From NCBI RefSeq assembly GCF_900102185.1, contig NZ_LT629690.1:1178001-1242000 (forward strand): DNA of 64,000 nucleotides, read 5' to 3'. Below, piece by piece: positions 9,763 to 18,250 of this stretch. Positions within the stretch are counted from its first letter, which is position 1. Each line of letters starts with the position of its first letter. The notes under the pieces were generated by a model. That model did no database searches, had not been told where the DNA came from, and saw nothing but the letters and a program-made list of their open reading frames with translations. Origin of the DNA: Terriglobus roseus. Its GTDB lineage: Bacteria > Acidobacteriota > Terriglobia > Terriglobales > Acidobacteriaceae. A program made the position numbers and the translations under genes.

Positions 9763-10179
9763 CTACTTCGAATCCTTCATTCTGCGAATCACCGCTCCGC
9801 GAATGACGCTCGTCAGGTGATCGATATCGATGGGATAACTCAAGAAAGAGATAGCCCCGAGGTCAGCGGCCATGGACCGCGCAGACTGCGTGTCGTAGGT
9901 CGCGGAGTGGAAGATCACTGGTATCGAACGCGTCGACGGATCCGATTTGAGGATCTTGCAGACTTCGAATCCCAAAACATCCGGCAGGTGAATGTCTAAG
10001 AGAACGACATCTGGAATGTCTTCTTTCGCTGACTTCAGGGCCTCGGCGCCAGAATGGGCGTGCAAGACTTCAAAGCCGGATTCGCTCAGGTGACGACCCA
10101 GCGAATACTGATGAGTCTGGTTGTCGTCCACGAGAAGCACTCGCGGCAAAGCCGGCACGGGAATGTGTTGGTTATCCAT
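9763..10179 (-). CDS. Stand-alone response-regulator receiver with atypical lysine site
   Basis: The 138-residue protein is a single receiver domain: acidic pair D18-D19, phosphoacceptor D62 in LLDIHLPD and switch residue S92. The almost invariant lysine before proline is replaced by tyrosine (FLSYPI, Y115), so phosphorylation or switching may be altered. There is no output domain, so it probably acts by protein-protein contact. It is divergent from the stressosome operon (125 bp to the rsbR start), whose last two proteins are histidine kinases with receivers, so a role as phosphotransfer partner is plausible. Confidence 0.85.
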   Translation of the reverse strand: MDNQHIPVPALPRVLLVDDNQTHQYSLGRHLSESGFEVLHAHSGAEALKSAKEDIPDVVLLDIHLPDVLGFEVCKILKSDPSTRSIPVIFHSATYDTQSARSMAADLGAISFLSYPIDIDHLTSVIRGAVIRRMKDSK

Positions 10180-10241
10180 CAGACGAAGACAGCTACCATT
10201 CTAGCGAGCAAATCCTTTGTCTCATAGACATTTAATCCCTC

Positions 10242-10270
10242 TGGTCGTGTCCGGAGCCCGTGGATATACT
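10242..10270 (+). promoter_or_regulatory. Possible promoter of the stressosome operon
   Basis: TATACT at 10265-10270 resembles a -10 box and lies 35 bases before the GTG start of the rsbR-like gene. A poor -35 match (TGGTCG, 10242-10247) is spaced 17 bases upstream. The weak -35 leaves room for an activator or another sigma factor. Confidence 0.3.
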
Positions 10271-10304
10271 AGGGCGTCGTCCTATCTGCCGAAAGAGGTC
10301 CGTT

Positions 10305-11165
10305 GTGAGCACATCCAAGATTGCTGAAATACTTCGCAGGCATGAAGCCGCTTTGCTAGACGACTGGACGCGCGAGCAGAACCAGACAAAGGATTCGAGT
10401 AAACGTCTGCCGGAATCCGAAATCCGGTCCCAGTCCCGTCGTTTCCTTCAGCTTCTTCAAGAGGCGTCAACCCGCGGGAATGTCGTTGAAATTGATACCG
10501 ACGCATTCAAAGAGGTTCGGAGATTTCTCGAAGAGATATCGGCCAGCCGCGCTCAACTTGGATTCAGTCCCAGCGAGACGGCGCTATTTGTGTTCTCGTT
10601 CAAGCAGCCTCTTTTTGCCCAAATTCGGGCATCACTTCCGTCCGCAGAAGAACAAATCGAGGAAGTCTGGAATGCGACTCTACTCCTCGATAAGCTCGGC
10701 CTCTTTACGACCGAGGCATACCAGAGGTCGCGGGAGACTATCATTGCGCGTCAGCAGGAAGAAATGATGGAGCTTTCCACTCCCGTCGTGAAACTCTGGG
10801 ATGGAGTGCTTGCATTGCCGATCATCGGCACTTTGGACTCGAGCCGCACACAGACGATCATGGAAAATCTGCTGGAGAAGATTGTCGACACTGGAGCGGA
10901 ACTGGCGATCATCGATATTACCGGCGTTCCGACGGTCGATACGCTAACAGCGCAGCACCTGCTAAAAACAGTGACAGCGGCGCGGCTGATGGGAGCGGAA
11001 TGCATCATCAGTGGCATTCGTCCCCAGATTGCCCAGACGATCGTGCATCTCGGTGTGGAGTTGGGTGACATCGTCACGAAGGCGAGCCTCGCTGACGCTT
11101 TCCGAGTTGCCATGCAACGCACGGGCCATGTTGTCGTGCGTAAGAGTGCAATCACAAAGATCTAA
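10305..11165 (+). CDS. rsbR: RsbR-like stressosome scaffold protein (N-terminal sensor plus STAS)
   Basis: The 286-residue protein has a helical N-terminal sensor domain (residues 1-150, RsbR-N-like) and a C-terminal STAS domain. The STAS part contains DITGVPTVDTLTA and SGIRPQIAQTIVHLGVEL, the regions that carry the phosphoacceptor threonines of Bacillus RsbR; the second position is Ser here. In the family RsbR and RsbS form a large pseudo-icosahedral complex that holds the kinase RsbT until stress. GTG at 10305 has GAGG upstream at good spacing. The gene leads an overlapping operon with rsbS, rsbT and three signalling fusions. Confidence 0.88.
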   Translation: MSTSKIAEILRRHEAALLDDWTREQNQTKDSSKRLPESEIRSQSRRFLQLLQEASTRGNVVEIDTDAFKEVRRFLEEISASRAQLGFSPSETALFVFSFKQPLFAQIRASLPSAEEQIEEVWNATLLLDKLGLFTTEAYQRSRETIIARQQEEMMELSTPVVKLWDGVLALPIIGTLDSSRTQTIMENLLEKIVDTGAELAIIDITGVPTVDTLTAQHLLKTVTAARLMGAECIISGIRPQIAQTIVHLGVELGDIVTKASLADAFRVAMQRTGHVVVRKSAITKI

Positions 11166-11182
11166 GACAGGAGAAGCAGCCC

Positions 11183-11599
11183 GTGGAACACATACCTATT
11201 CTTCGAATGGGAGAGTTTCTTCTGATCACCGTGCAGGTGGACATGCACGACCGCCTTGCTCTGCAATTGCAGGATGATCTCACAGAGAAGATTGTTCAGC
11301 ATGGCTCACACGGTGTGTTGATCGACATCTCTTCACTTGAGGTGGTCGATTCCTTCATTGGGAGGATGCTCGGAAACATTGCATCCATGTCCAGAGTTCT
11401 GGACGCTCAGACGGTAGTCGTGGGAATGCGCCCGGCGGTCGCAATCACGCTTGTCGAGCTCGGAATGTCACTGCCAGGTATCCGGACTGCTCTTACGGTA
11501 GAACGTGGCATGGAAATTCTGCGGTCCGATCTAGCGAATGCCCGCGCGGAATTCGTGGCCGAGGGGGACGGAGATCCAGATGGAAGTACTGAAGTCTGA
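11183..11599 (+). CDS. rsbS: RsbS-like STAS antagonist
   Basis: The 138-residue single-domain STAS protein has DISSLEVVDSFIGR, which matches the region of RsbS that contains the serine phosphorylated by RsbT, and VVGMRPAVAITLVELG. It begins at a GTG 17 bases after rsbR, with GGAG upstream, and extends 20 bases into rsbT. The C-terminal tail (about 25 residues, acidic and G-rich) is longer than in Bacillus RsbS. It should form the stressosome core with RsbR and sequester RsbT. Confidence 0.9.
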   Translation: MEHIPILRMGEFLLITVQVDMHDRLALQLQDDLTEKIVQHGSHGVLIDISSLEVVDSFIGRMLGNIASMSRVLDAQTVVVGMRPAVAITLVELGMSLPGIRTALTVERGMEILRSDLANARAEFVAEGDGDPDGSTEV

Positions 11600-11987
11600 T
11601 TCTCTTCCAGTTCGGACGTCGGAAGACATCGTGATCGTTCGAACTTCCGTTCGAAAGCTTGCGACCGAATTGCGGTTTGGAATCGTCGATCAAACGAAGA
11701 TCGTCACGGCCGCCAGCGAAATCGCGCGTAATACGCTCGATTATGGCCGGGGCGGAGATCTGCAGATGCAGTCTCTCGTGAATGGAACCAAGAAGGGCCT
11801 GCGTTTGATTTTTGCCGATCAAGGACCCGGTATTCGTGACTTGGACCAAGCGCTCACCGACGGTTTCACGAGTGGCAACGGAATGGGATTGGGGTTGGGC
11901 GGAACCCGCCGTTTGATGGATGAGTTCGAAATTGCATCCAAGTTGAACGAAGGGACAACCGTAACCATCACCAAATGGAGCCGCTAA
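11580..11987 (+). CDS. rsbT: RsbT-like serine/threonine switch kinase
   Basis: The 135-residue GHKL ATPase matches RsbT in length. Motifs: N-box AASEIARNTLDYG, G1 ADQGPGI, and G2 GMGLGLGGTRRLMDEF. RsbT phosphorylates RsbR and RsbS on stress and is then released to activate a partner. The ATG at 11580 lies inside the end of rsbS (20-base overlap), and the end overlaps the next gene by 13 bases. No RsbU-type activated phosphatase or sigma-B operon is adjacent, so the downstream partner here is probably one of the next three proteins. Confidence 0.9.
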   Translation: MEVLKSDSLPVRTSEDIVIVRTSVRKLATELRFGIVDQTKIVTAASEIARNTLDYGRGGDLQMQSLVNGTKKGLRLIFADQGPGIRDLDQALTDGFTSGNGMGLGLGGTRRLMDEFEIASKLNEGTTVTITKWSR

Positions 11988-12955
11988 CCCAAACTACCGT
12001 TGTCGCGATACAGGATCAGTCTCAAGTCGCGCTCGCCAGACGAACGGCCACAGAATTCGCGAACATCGCGGGGCTGGACGAGCAACGAACGTCAGCGGCC
12101 AACATTGTGGCTGTAGAACTCGCGAACAATCTGTTGCAACATGCTGGCTCCGGCCAGATCTATTTCAGCTTCTCGGCGCCATCGGGCTCGTTTGAAATCG
12201 TCTCCGTCGATCACGGTCGCGGTATGACCAGCGTCAATCGTTGTCTCGAGGACGGCTTTTCAACCTCCTCCACTCCAGGTCTTGGGTTGGGAGCGGTGCA
12301 ACGGTTTGCATCGCGTTTCGGAGCGTTTTCCGTTCCCAACCGCACCACGGTCGTCTCTGCCCAGATGACAGATGCAAGACCGCAGTTCGATTTTGGAGTG
12401 ATCTGCATTCCGATCCAGGGGGAGACGTTAAGTGGAGATTCCTGGGCCGTATCCGAGGATGGCAGTACATTCCTGGTGGTAGACGGCCTGGGACATGGGA
12501 TATTTGCATCCGATGCTTCCAGGATGGCAACTTCAATTTTCCTGAAACATCAATCATCGACACCGAAACAGCTTCTGGAAATGATGCACAGTGCTATGCG
12601 TTCCACTCGTGGAGCGGCAGCGGCAATCGCGCAGATCAATCGGACGGAAAGGAAAATCAACTTCGCTGGCATAGGGAACATCGGTTGCATGATTGTGGGA
12701 CAGGAGCGGAACCAAAGTCTTGTGTCACACAATGGAACGCTTGGTCACCAGATGCGTCGTGTTCAGGAGTTTCAATACTCCTATCAACCTTCAGACGTAC
12801 TGCTTATGCAGTCCGACGGGCTGACCACGCAATCGAAGCAAGGGATACCACCCCACCTTATGTCGCAGCCGCCGTCGGTGATTGCGGCATTTCTGTTTTC
12901 CGAGCAGCTTCGGGGACGTGATGACGCGACCCTTTTGGTGAACCGGCTTGGCTAA
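11975..12955 (+). CDS. Fusion of RsbT-like ATPase domain and SpoIIE/RsbX-type phosphatase
   Basis: In 326 residues there are two domains. Residues 1-130 form a GHKL ATPase of the anti-sigma/RsbT type (VAVELANNLLQHA, DHGRGM, GLGLGAVQRF). Residues about 138-325 form a PP2C-like SpoIIE phosphatase with GDSW (154-157), DGLGHG (170-175) and a final GRDDATLLV. In Bacillus the separate phosphatase RsbX resets the stressosome by dephosphorylating RsbR/RsbS; this domain may do the same, with the kinase-like half as targeting or opposing activity. The gene overlaps rsbT by 13 bases and the next gene by 8. Confidence 0.88.
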   Translation: MEPLTQTTVVAIQDQSQVALARRTATEFANIAGLDEQRTSAANIVAVELANNLLQHAGSGQIYFSFSAPSGSFEIVSVDHGRGMTSVNRCLEDGFSTSSTPGLGLGAVQRFASRFGAFSVPNRTTVVSAQMTDARPQFDFGVICIPIQGETLSGDSWAVSEDGSTFLVVDGLGHGIFASDASRMATSIFLKHQSSTPKQLLEMMHSAMRSTRGAAAAIAQINRTERKINFAGIGNIGCMIVGQERNQSLVSHNGTLGHQMRRVQEFQYSYQPSDVLLMQSDGLTTQSKQGIPPHLMSQPPSVIAAFLFSEQLRGRDDATLLVNRLG

Positions 12956-14723
12956 ATCGACGACATCGCGACTCCTGACTGTGAATCTGTCCGTCGAAAC
13001 GGACTTTTTGCTTGCGCGGCAACGCTCGAAGCAGATCGCTGAATTCCTTGGTTTTGAGGCTCAGGACCAGACGAGAATTGCAACGGCTGTATCCGAGATC
13101 GCCAGAAACGCATATGAATACGCGGTCGGTGGTCTCGTTGAATTTCATTTCGATCGAGCGGGACAGCCTTCCCTTAGGATCGTGGTCCGTGACAAGGGAT
13201 CGGGCATCAAGCAGTTCGATCAGGTGTTAGATGGAACCTATGTTTCGTCGTCAGGAATGGGTCTGGGGATAAGCGGTTCTCGCCGTTTGATGGACGATCT
13301 GCAGTTAGACAGCTCGGATGAGGGGACCACGGTTGTAATGCGGAAATTCTTGCCGCGTGCCATAACCGTCCCAACGATCAAAGAGCTTGGCGAAAAGATC
13401 GCCTCGATCGCTCCGCAAGACCTTGGTATGGCTGCTCATGCCCAAAACCGAGAGATGATCCGGCTCTTGGGAGACCTTCGCGAACGTGAGCGAGAGCTCT
13501 CTCAACTGAATCAGGAACTCAAAGAGACGAATCGTGGCGTGATGATGCTGTATTCGGAGCTCGAGGATCGGGCCATTGAGTTGCAGCAGGCATCGGAAAT
13601 GAAGACCCGCTTCATCTCGGGTGTGACGCATGAGTTGCGTACGCCGCTGAACTCGATTGTTTCTCTTTCGGGTCTGTTGATTCGGCGTATTGATGGAGAA
13701 CTCAGCGCGGAGCAAGAAAAGCAAGTTCAATTCATACAGCGTTCTGCTCAGAACTTGACCGAAATGGTGAATGATCTTTTGGACCTCGCGAAGATCGAAG
13801 CCGGAAAGGTGACGCCACGACTTAGCGAGTTCACAATCGAGGAGTTTTTTGCTGCACTTCGCGGCATGTTCCGGCCACTGGCCACGAATGAAAACGTGCA
13901 ACTGCTGATTGACGAAGCCGACGCTGTCAGCACCAGACTTTACACGGACGAAGCGAAGCTCTCGCAGATTTTGCGAAACTTCATCTCCAATGCACTGAAG
14001 TTCACTGAGCGAGGCGTAGTTCACGTTCGTGCGAAGCTGGTAGGCGACGGCGGCATTTGTTTCTCAGTTCGAGATACAGGCATTGGTATCGCTGGCGAGA
14101 ACAAAGACGTGGTGTGGCAGGAGTGGGGACAGATTGAATCTGCCCAGCGTCCGAAATACAAGGGAAGTGGTCTTGGCCTGCCGCTTGCACGGCAACTTGC
14201 GACCCTCCTCGGTGGCACAACCTGGTTCGAGTCAAAGTTGGGGGAGGGCTCCACGTTTTATGTGGAGATTCCAACGGCCGTGGCGCCGTTGATTGAACCT
14301 GTTGTCAGACCGGAACGTGACGATGTGATTCTCATGGTCGATGACGATGAAGTTGCACGATACATTTTGCGGAGGAATCTTGTGACGATGACCTCCGCGA
14401 AACTCCTGGAAGCCTCCTCGCTTGTTGAAGCCCGCAGATTGCTTGCATCACACACCGTCAGACTCATCTTCCTGGACATTGTGATGCCAGAAGAGAATGG
14501 ACTCTCGTTCGCGGAGGAGCTCCGGATGCTTCCAGGTAAGGAAGAACTTCCCATCGTTCTTGTCAGTTCCAAAACTCTTACGCCGGACGAGCAAACATTG
14601 ATCGAACGGCACAATCTCATCTACATCAACAAGGACCGTGGCGATGCGGAAGATCAGAGAGTCGCGCTCGAGCGGGTGTTGCTCAATCTGGGTTTGAATG
14701 ATCTGCACGAAACCGAAAGGTAA
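12948..14723 (+). CDS. Hybrid histidine kinase with N-terminal RsbT-like domain
   Basis: The 591-residue protein has four modules: an RsbT-like GHKL domain (1-135; E50, N54, GMGLGISGSRRLMD), a coiled coil (about 170-218), a HisKA/HATPase core with H228 in THELRTPL, and a C-terminal receiver with phosphoacceptor D510 (FLDIVMP). There is no membrane segment, so input is cytosolic. The N-terminal domain is likely to bind RsbS/RsbR STAS surfaces as RsbT does, which would let the stressosome gate a phosphorelay. The TTG start at 12948 overlaps the previous stop. The ATG alternatives lie far downstream and would cut the first domain. Confidence 0.88.
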   Translation: MAKSTTSRLLTVNLSVETDFLLARQRSKQIAEFLGFEAQDQTRIATAVSEIARNAYEYAVGGLVEFHFDRAGQPSLRIVVRDKGSGIKQFDQVLDGTYVSSSGMGLGISGSRRLMDDLQLDSSDEGTTVVMRKFLPRAITVPTIKELGEKIASIAPQDLGMAAHAQNREMIRLLGDLRERERELSQLNQELKETNRGVMMLYSELEDRAIELQQASEMKTRFISGVTHELRTPLNSIVSLSGLLIRRIDGELSAEQEKQVQFIQRSAQNLTEMVNDLLDLAKIEAGKVTPRLSEFTIEEFFAALRGMFRPLATNENVQLLIDEADAVSTRLYTDEAKLSQILRNFISNALKFTERGVVHVRAKLVGDGGICFSVRDTGIGIAGENKDVVWQEWGQIESAQRPKYKGSGLGLPLARQLATLLGGTTWFESKLGEGSTFYVEIPTAVAPLIEPVVRPERDDVILMVDDDEVARYILRRNLVTMTSAKLLEASSLVEARRLLASHTVRLIFLDIVMPEENGLSFAEELRMLPGKEELPIVLVSSKTLTPDEQTLIERHNLIYINKDRGDAEDQRVALERVLLNLGLNDLHETER

Positions 14724-14725
14724 TA

Positions 14726-16204
14726 GTGATCTATCACGAGAAGCGCCCGATCCTTTATGTAGACGATACCGTTGAACAACGGTACGCAATGCGGCGCATT
14801 CTTGAGACCGAAGGCTTTAGTGTCTTCGAAGCCGGGAGCGGCAAAGAGGCGCTAACGTACCTTGGCTCTCATCTCGCTTTGGCTGTGGTGGACGTCAGAT
14901 TACCCGACATAAGTGGTTACGAACTCTCTCGCAAGTTAAAACAAGCGGAACCTAACCTTCCGATTCTGCAGGTTTCGGCCAGCTTCAGCGATCCCAGTCT
15001 TCGCGTTGAGGGATTCTCTGGTGGAGCTGATGCTTATATCGCGCAGCCGGTTCATCCCGCCGAGATGGTGGGCCTTATTCGTCGGATGTTGCGAACATCG
15101 GAAGCAGAAGAAACTTTGCGATTCCTCGCGTCAATCGGACCAGGTATTACCGCAAGCCTTTCCACGGAAGAGACGGCTGATAACTTCTCACGGGTGGTAG
15201 TGCCAGGCTTTGCCGACCGTTGTTACATTCATCTTCGGGAAGCTGGCAACACACCCGCTTGGATCTGGCCGCGTAGTGAGACGCTCAGCGAAGCATTGCA
15301 GAGGCAATTAGAGCGCGTTGCAAAGCAGGCCACAGTGGAGCAATCGAACTCTGATCAGCTGTTCGCTCCGCTGACGATCAACGGCGAAGGACTTGGGGCG
15401 ATCATGTTCGAACTCGATCGCGGAAGGGCCTATACGTCGACAGATACGATCCTTGCTTCGGATCTCTCTAACCGATTGGCTCTCGCTCTCCAAAACTGTC
15501 AGCTGTTTGCGGCCGAACAGTCCATTCGATCCGCGCTTGTGCAATCTGAAAAGCTTGCCACCGCAGGACGGATGGCAGCTTCCATCGCCCATGAGATCAA
15601 TAATCCTCTCGAGGCTCTGACGAATCTCCTTTTCATCATCGAACAGTCTCCCGATGTTCCGCCATTCGCACGGGAGACCGCGACAGCTGCCTTGGGAGAG
15701 GTCACGAGACTAGCCCACATCACGCGACAATCCCTGGGCTTTTATCGAGAGTTGCGTGCACCTGCTGAATTGGACCTTTCAGAGAGCGTTTCCGAGACAG
15801 TCGAACTCTATCGGAGACGTCTAATCCAAAATCAAATCGAGGTCCGTTTGGATTTGACGCCAGGAGTGTTGATTCAAGGGATCAAAGGTGAGATTCGTCA
15901 AGTGATCTCAAACCTTCTGGTAAACGCGATGGAGGTTCTGTCTCCAGGTGGAACCATTTGGGTCAAAACGTTTCCGCGAGGCGAGACTGCGGTATTGGAA
16001 ATCTCAGACGACGGTCCAGGTATCCCCGCTGAACTTCAAGAGAAGGTGTTCGAACCGTTCTTCACGACGAAGCAGGCAACCGGAACCGGTCTGGGCCTCT
16101 GGATCACCCAATCGATCATTGAGAAACACGGAGGCTCAATCAGGCTGTCTCCCAAGAACGGTCTAGGTACGAAGTTCGAGATTGAGTTTCCAAGTCGGCG
16201 ATAG
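14726..16204 (+). CDS. Receiver-GAF-histidine kinase hybrid
   Basis: The 492-residue protein starts with a receiver domain (D13-D14, phosphoacceptor D56 in VVDVRLPD) whose conserved lysine is replaced by glutamine (YIAQPV). A GAF-like domain follows (about 130-260), then a HisKA/HATPase core with IAHEINNPLE, SDDGPGIP and TGTGLGLWI, related to NtrB/ZraS-type kinases. The GTG start lies 2 bases after the preceding stop. As last gene of the stressosome operon it probably takes phosphate or a conformational signal from the upstream hybrid kinase. Its cognate DNA-binding regulator is not in the operon. Confidence 0.87.
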   Translation: MIYHEKRPILYVDDTVEQRYAMRRILETEGFSVFEAGSGKEALTYLGSHLALAVVDVRLPDISGYELSRKLKQAEPNLPILQVSASFSDPSLRVEGFSGGADAYIAQPVHPAEMVGLIRRMLRTSEAEETLRFLASIGPGITASLSTEETADNFSRVVVPGFADRCYIHLREAGNTPAWIWPRSETLSEALQRQLERVAKQATVEQSNSDQLFAPLTINGEGLGAIMFELDRGRAYTSTDTILASDLSNRLALALQNCQLFAAEQSIRSALVQSEKLATAGRMAASIAHEINNPLEALTNLLFIIEQSPDVPPFARETATAALGEVTRLAHITRQSLGFYRELRAPAELDLSESVSETVELYRRRLIQNQIEVRLDLTPGVLIQGIKGEIRQVISNLLVNAMEVLSPGGTIWVKTFPRGETAVLEISDDGPGIPAELQEKVFEPFFTTKQATGTGLGLWITQSIIEKHGGSIRLSPKNGLGTKFEIEFPSRR

Positions 16205-16239
16205 ATCCGCACTTATATTGCAGAGTCGTTCGGTTTGCG

Positions 16240-16291
16240 TTTTCATCATTTGTCGACCGAGGGTCAAGAACAGACATGCGGATGCCGCGAG
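16240..16291 (-). pseudogene. Relic of a small membrane-protein gene
   Basis: These 52 bases match 28582-28633 at about 42 of 52 positions. Read on the minus strand the frame gives SACLFLTLGRQMMKTQT, corresponding to FACLLLALGCQMMRTQT of the intact small membrane protein encoded at 28415-28666. No start codon or further similarity is visible, so this is a decayed fragment just downstream of the LytTR regulator gene. Confidence 0.5.
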
Positions 16292-16323
16292 TCCCGACCG
16301 TCGGGCGGTGACAATGTCTTCAT

Positions 16324-17094
16324 CTACTCGAACAAAAAACGCGCGTGGATGCGTTGCCGCCCACTCCTACTGATCTTGAGTGCGAGGCCAGTTCGGAGAA
16401 CGACGGCTCCCTCACCCTGTCCTTCCCGAAACACTTCTTTGATCTGATCGATCCGAACGATCGTAGAACGATGGATCCTTAGGAATTTCTGGGGATCCAA
16501 GCGCGACTCAAGATCGGTCACCGTTTCCCGAATCATGTAGGACTGCCCTCCAACATGCAGGCAGCAGTAGTACTCCGCAGCCTCAATCCAGTCGATGTGT
16601 TCAACGGGTAGCAGTATCTCCCTTGGCCCATCTTTCACCAGGAGTCTGTCTGCATATGCCTGTCCGGCTTTGTTGCTCAAGGCAGCCAGCATGTGCTTGA
16701 TCTGTTCCTGCGTGAGAGCAGCGGCCTTCGCGCGATGTCTTTCACGGACACGTGATAGGGCAAGTTCCAAACGCTGTTCTTCGACGGGCTTCGTCACGTA
16801 GTCGACGGCGTGGACTTCAAAGGCACTCACCGCGTATTCATGAAACGCTGTAGTGAATACCGTGTATGGAAGATGTGCTGGACCAATCTCGCGAACGACA
16901 TCGAGGCCACTGACCTTGGGCATTTCCACGTCCAGAAAAAGCAGATCCACTGAATGTTGTTTCAAATAGTCGATAGCCTCTGCACCGTTGCGGCACTCGG
17001 CGACAACGTCGATGTCGGCGTGAGCAATAAGCAGTGTGCGAAGAAGATCCCGGGCGAGAATTTCATCATCCACAATGACTGTACGCAGCATCAC
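16324..17094 (-). CDS. LytTR-family response regulator
   Basis: The protein of about 255 residues has an N-terminal receiver (VDDE, phosphoacceptor in LFLDVEMP, KP in VTKPVEEQ) and a C-terminal LytTR DNA-binding domain (IDWIEAAEYYCCLHV, RIHRSTIVRIDQI). LytTR regulators usually bind pairs of short direct repeats. The GTG at 17094 and an ATG at 17091 are both possible; the ATG overlaps the kinase stop as TGATG, which points to translational coupling with the LytS-type kinase. Confidence 0.92.
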   Translation of the reverse strand: MMLRTVIVDDEILARDLLRTLLIAHADIDVVAECRNGAEAIDYLKQHSVDLLFLDVEMPKVSGLDVVREIGPAHLPYTVFTTAFHEYAVSAFEVHAVDYVTKPVEEQRLELALSRVRERHRAKAAALTQEQIKHMLAALSNKAGQAYADRLLVKDGPREILLPVEHIDWIEAAEYYCCLHVGGQSYMIRETVTDLESRLDPQKFLRIHRSTIVRIDQIKEVFREGQGEGAVVLRTGLALKISRSGRQRIHARFLFE

Positions 17095-18206
17095 GCTGGT
17101 ACCTCCTCATAAGGAATGCGGATTGAGACTTCGAACCCCCCGGAGGCAATGGGCGACGCTGTGAGGTTGTGAGATTCGGGATAGAAGAATGCAAGCCGTT
17201 CTCGAGTATTACGAATGCCGATGCCATGTCCCTCGCTGGCGACGGTCTTAGTGCCTAAGCCATTGTCGCGAACCAGAAGGAAAAGTTCATTGCCGACACG
17301 AGTTGCAGAGGTTTCAATAATGCCACCCGTCTCGGATGGAGCGATACCATGTTGTACCGCGTTTTCGACGATGGGTTGCAGGATGAACGATGGAACAAGA
17401 CACCTGCGTGCATCTTCACTTGCATGAATGTGGACGGTGAGTCTATCCGCAAACCGAAGCTGCTGAATCGCGAGATAGCTCTCGACCAGCCGCAATTCTT
17501 CCGAAAAGGGAACTTTTTCGGGGACCTGCCGTTGGAGCGCTGGTCGGAGGATAGAATTCAGGTGCGTGAGAGTCCGATTCGCCTCGTCGTTCCTGCCTTG
17601 CGTCACAAGACTCTTGATCGCATTCAGCGTATTGAAGAGAAAATGCGGCTCCATCTGCATCTGCAGCGCGCTGAGCTGAGCCCGTGATAACTGACGTTCC
17701 AACGCAAGCCTCTGGATCGCATCGGCTTGGCGCTGAGACTGCATGCTCAGGGTGGCAGAGACAGCGAACAGGAAACAATAGTTCAGCATGTCGAGTCCGA
17801 AGCGAGACAGCGTGACATAGTTTAGTTGCGCGTAAGCTGTCTGCCATGCCGGCCACACATCGCCAACCCGTAGACTCCATTGAATGAGATGGAGGTGGGC
17901 GTAACTCACAAGGCAACCCACGATGAGTTGCAGCGAGACTGAGCGAAGTGAAAACGTAAGGCTAATGGGATAGCGATGTGCGTTACGCCACATTACCCAG
18001 GCCACGAGCGCCCACCATAACCACATCACTGCACCAAAGAAGATGGAAGGCAGGACGGACATCTCAATATGGTGTACGAGGAAGTAGGTATGGCAATAAT
18101 TTGCTGTGATCGCAGCAAGGATTACTGTTGCCGTCGAGACGAGTAGTACCCCGCGACCATGCAATGTGGAACCGATGAAGACGTTGTTCTCGTGCAGTGA
18201 TGCCAT
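17091..18206 (-). CDS. LytS-type sensor histidine kinase (His_kinase family)
   Basis: The 371-residue protein has four membrane helices (about residues 18-150) and the LytS/YehU-type core MQMEPHFLFNTLNAIKSL with the phosphoacceptor His, then an ATPase domain (PIVENAVQHG, RDNGLG, GIGIRNTRERL). The ATG at 18206 is preceded by GAGAGG; upstream in-frame sequence overlaps the TonB receptor and was rejected. The gene starts 44 bases after the TonB receptor stop and overlaps the LytTR regulator, so receptor, kinase and regulator appear to be one operon. Confidence 0.9.
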   Translation of the reverse strand: MASLHENNVFIGSTLHGRGVLLVSTATVILAAITANYCHTYFLVHHIEMSVLPSIFFGAVMWLWWALVAWVMWRNAHRYPISLTFSLRSVSLQLIVGCLVSYAHLHLIQWSLRVGDVWPAWQTAYAQLNYVTLSRFGLDMLNYCFLFAVSATLSMQSQRQADAIQRLALERQLSRAQLSALQMQMEPHFLFNTLNAIKSLVTQGRNDEANRTLTHLNSILRPALQRQVPEKVPFSEELRLVESYLAIQQLRFADRLTVHIHASEDARRCLVPSFILQPIVENAVQHGIAPSETGGIIETSATRVGNELFLLVRDNGLGTKTVASEGHGIGIRNTRERLAFFYPESHNLTASPIASGGFEVSIRIPYEEVPA

Positions 18207-18250
18207 GCCGCCTCTCAGGGTGGAGATATCGTACACCTTTGCATTCAGGC

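Noticed and set aside
13305-14024. 239-codon minus-strand frame inside the hybrid kinase gene
   Set aside because: Opposite strand of strongly conserved HisKA/HATPase sequence; no recognisable motif.
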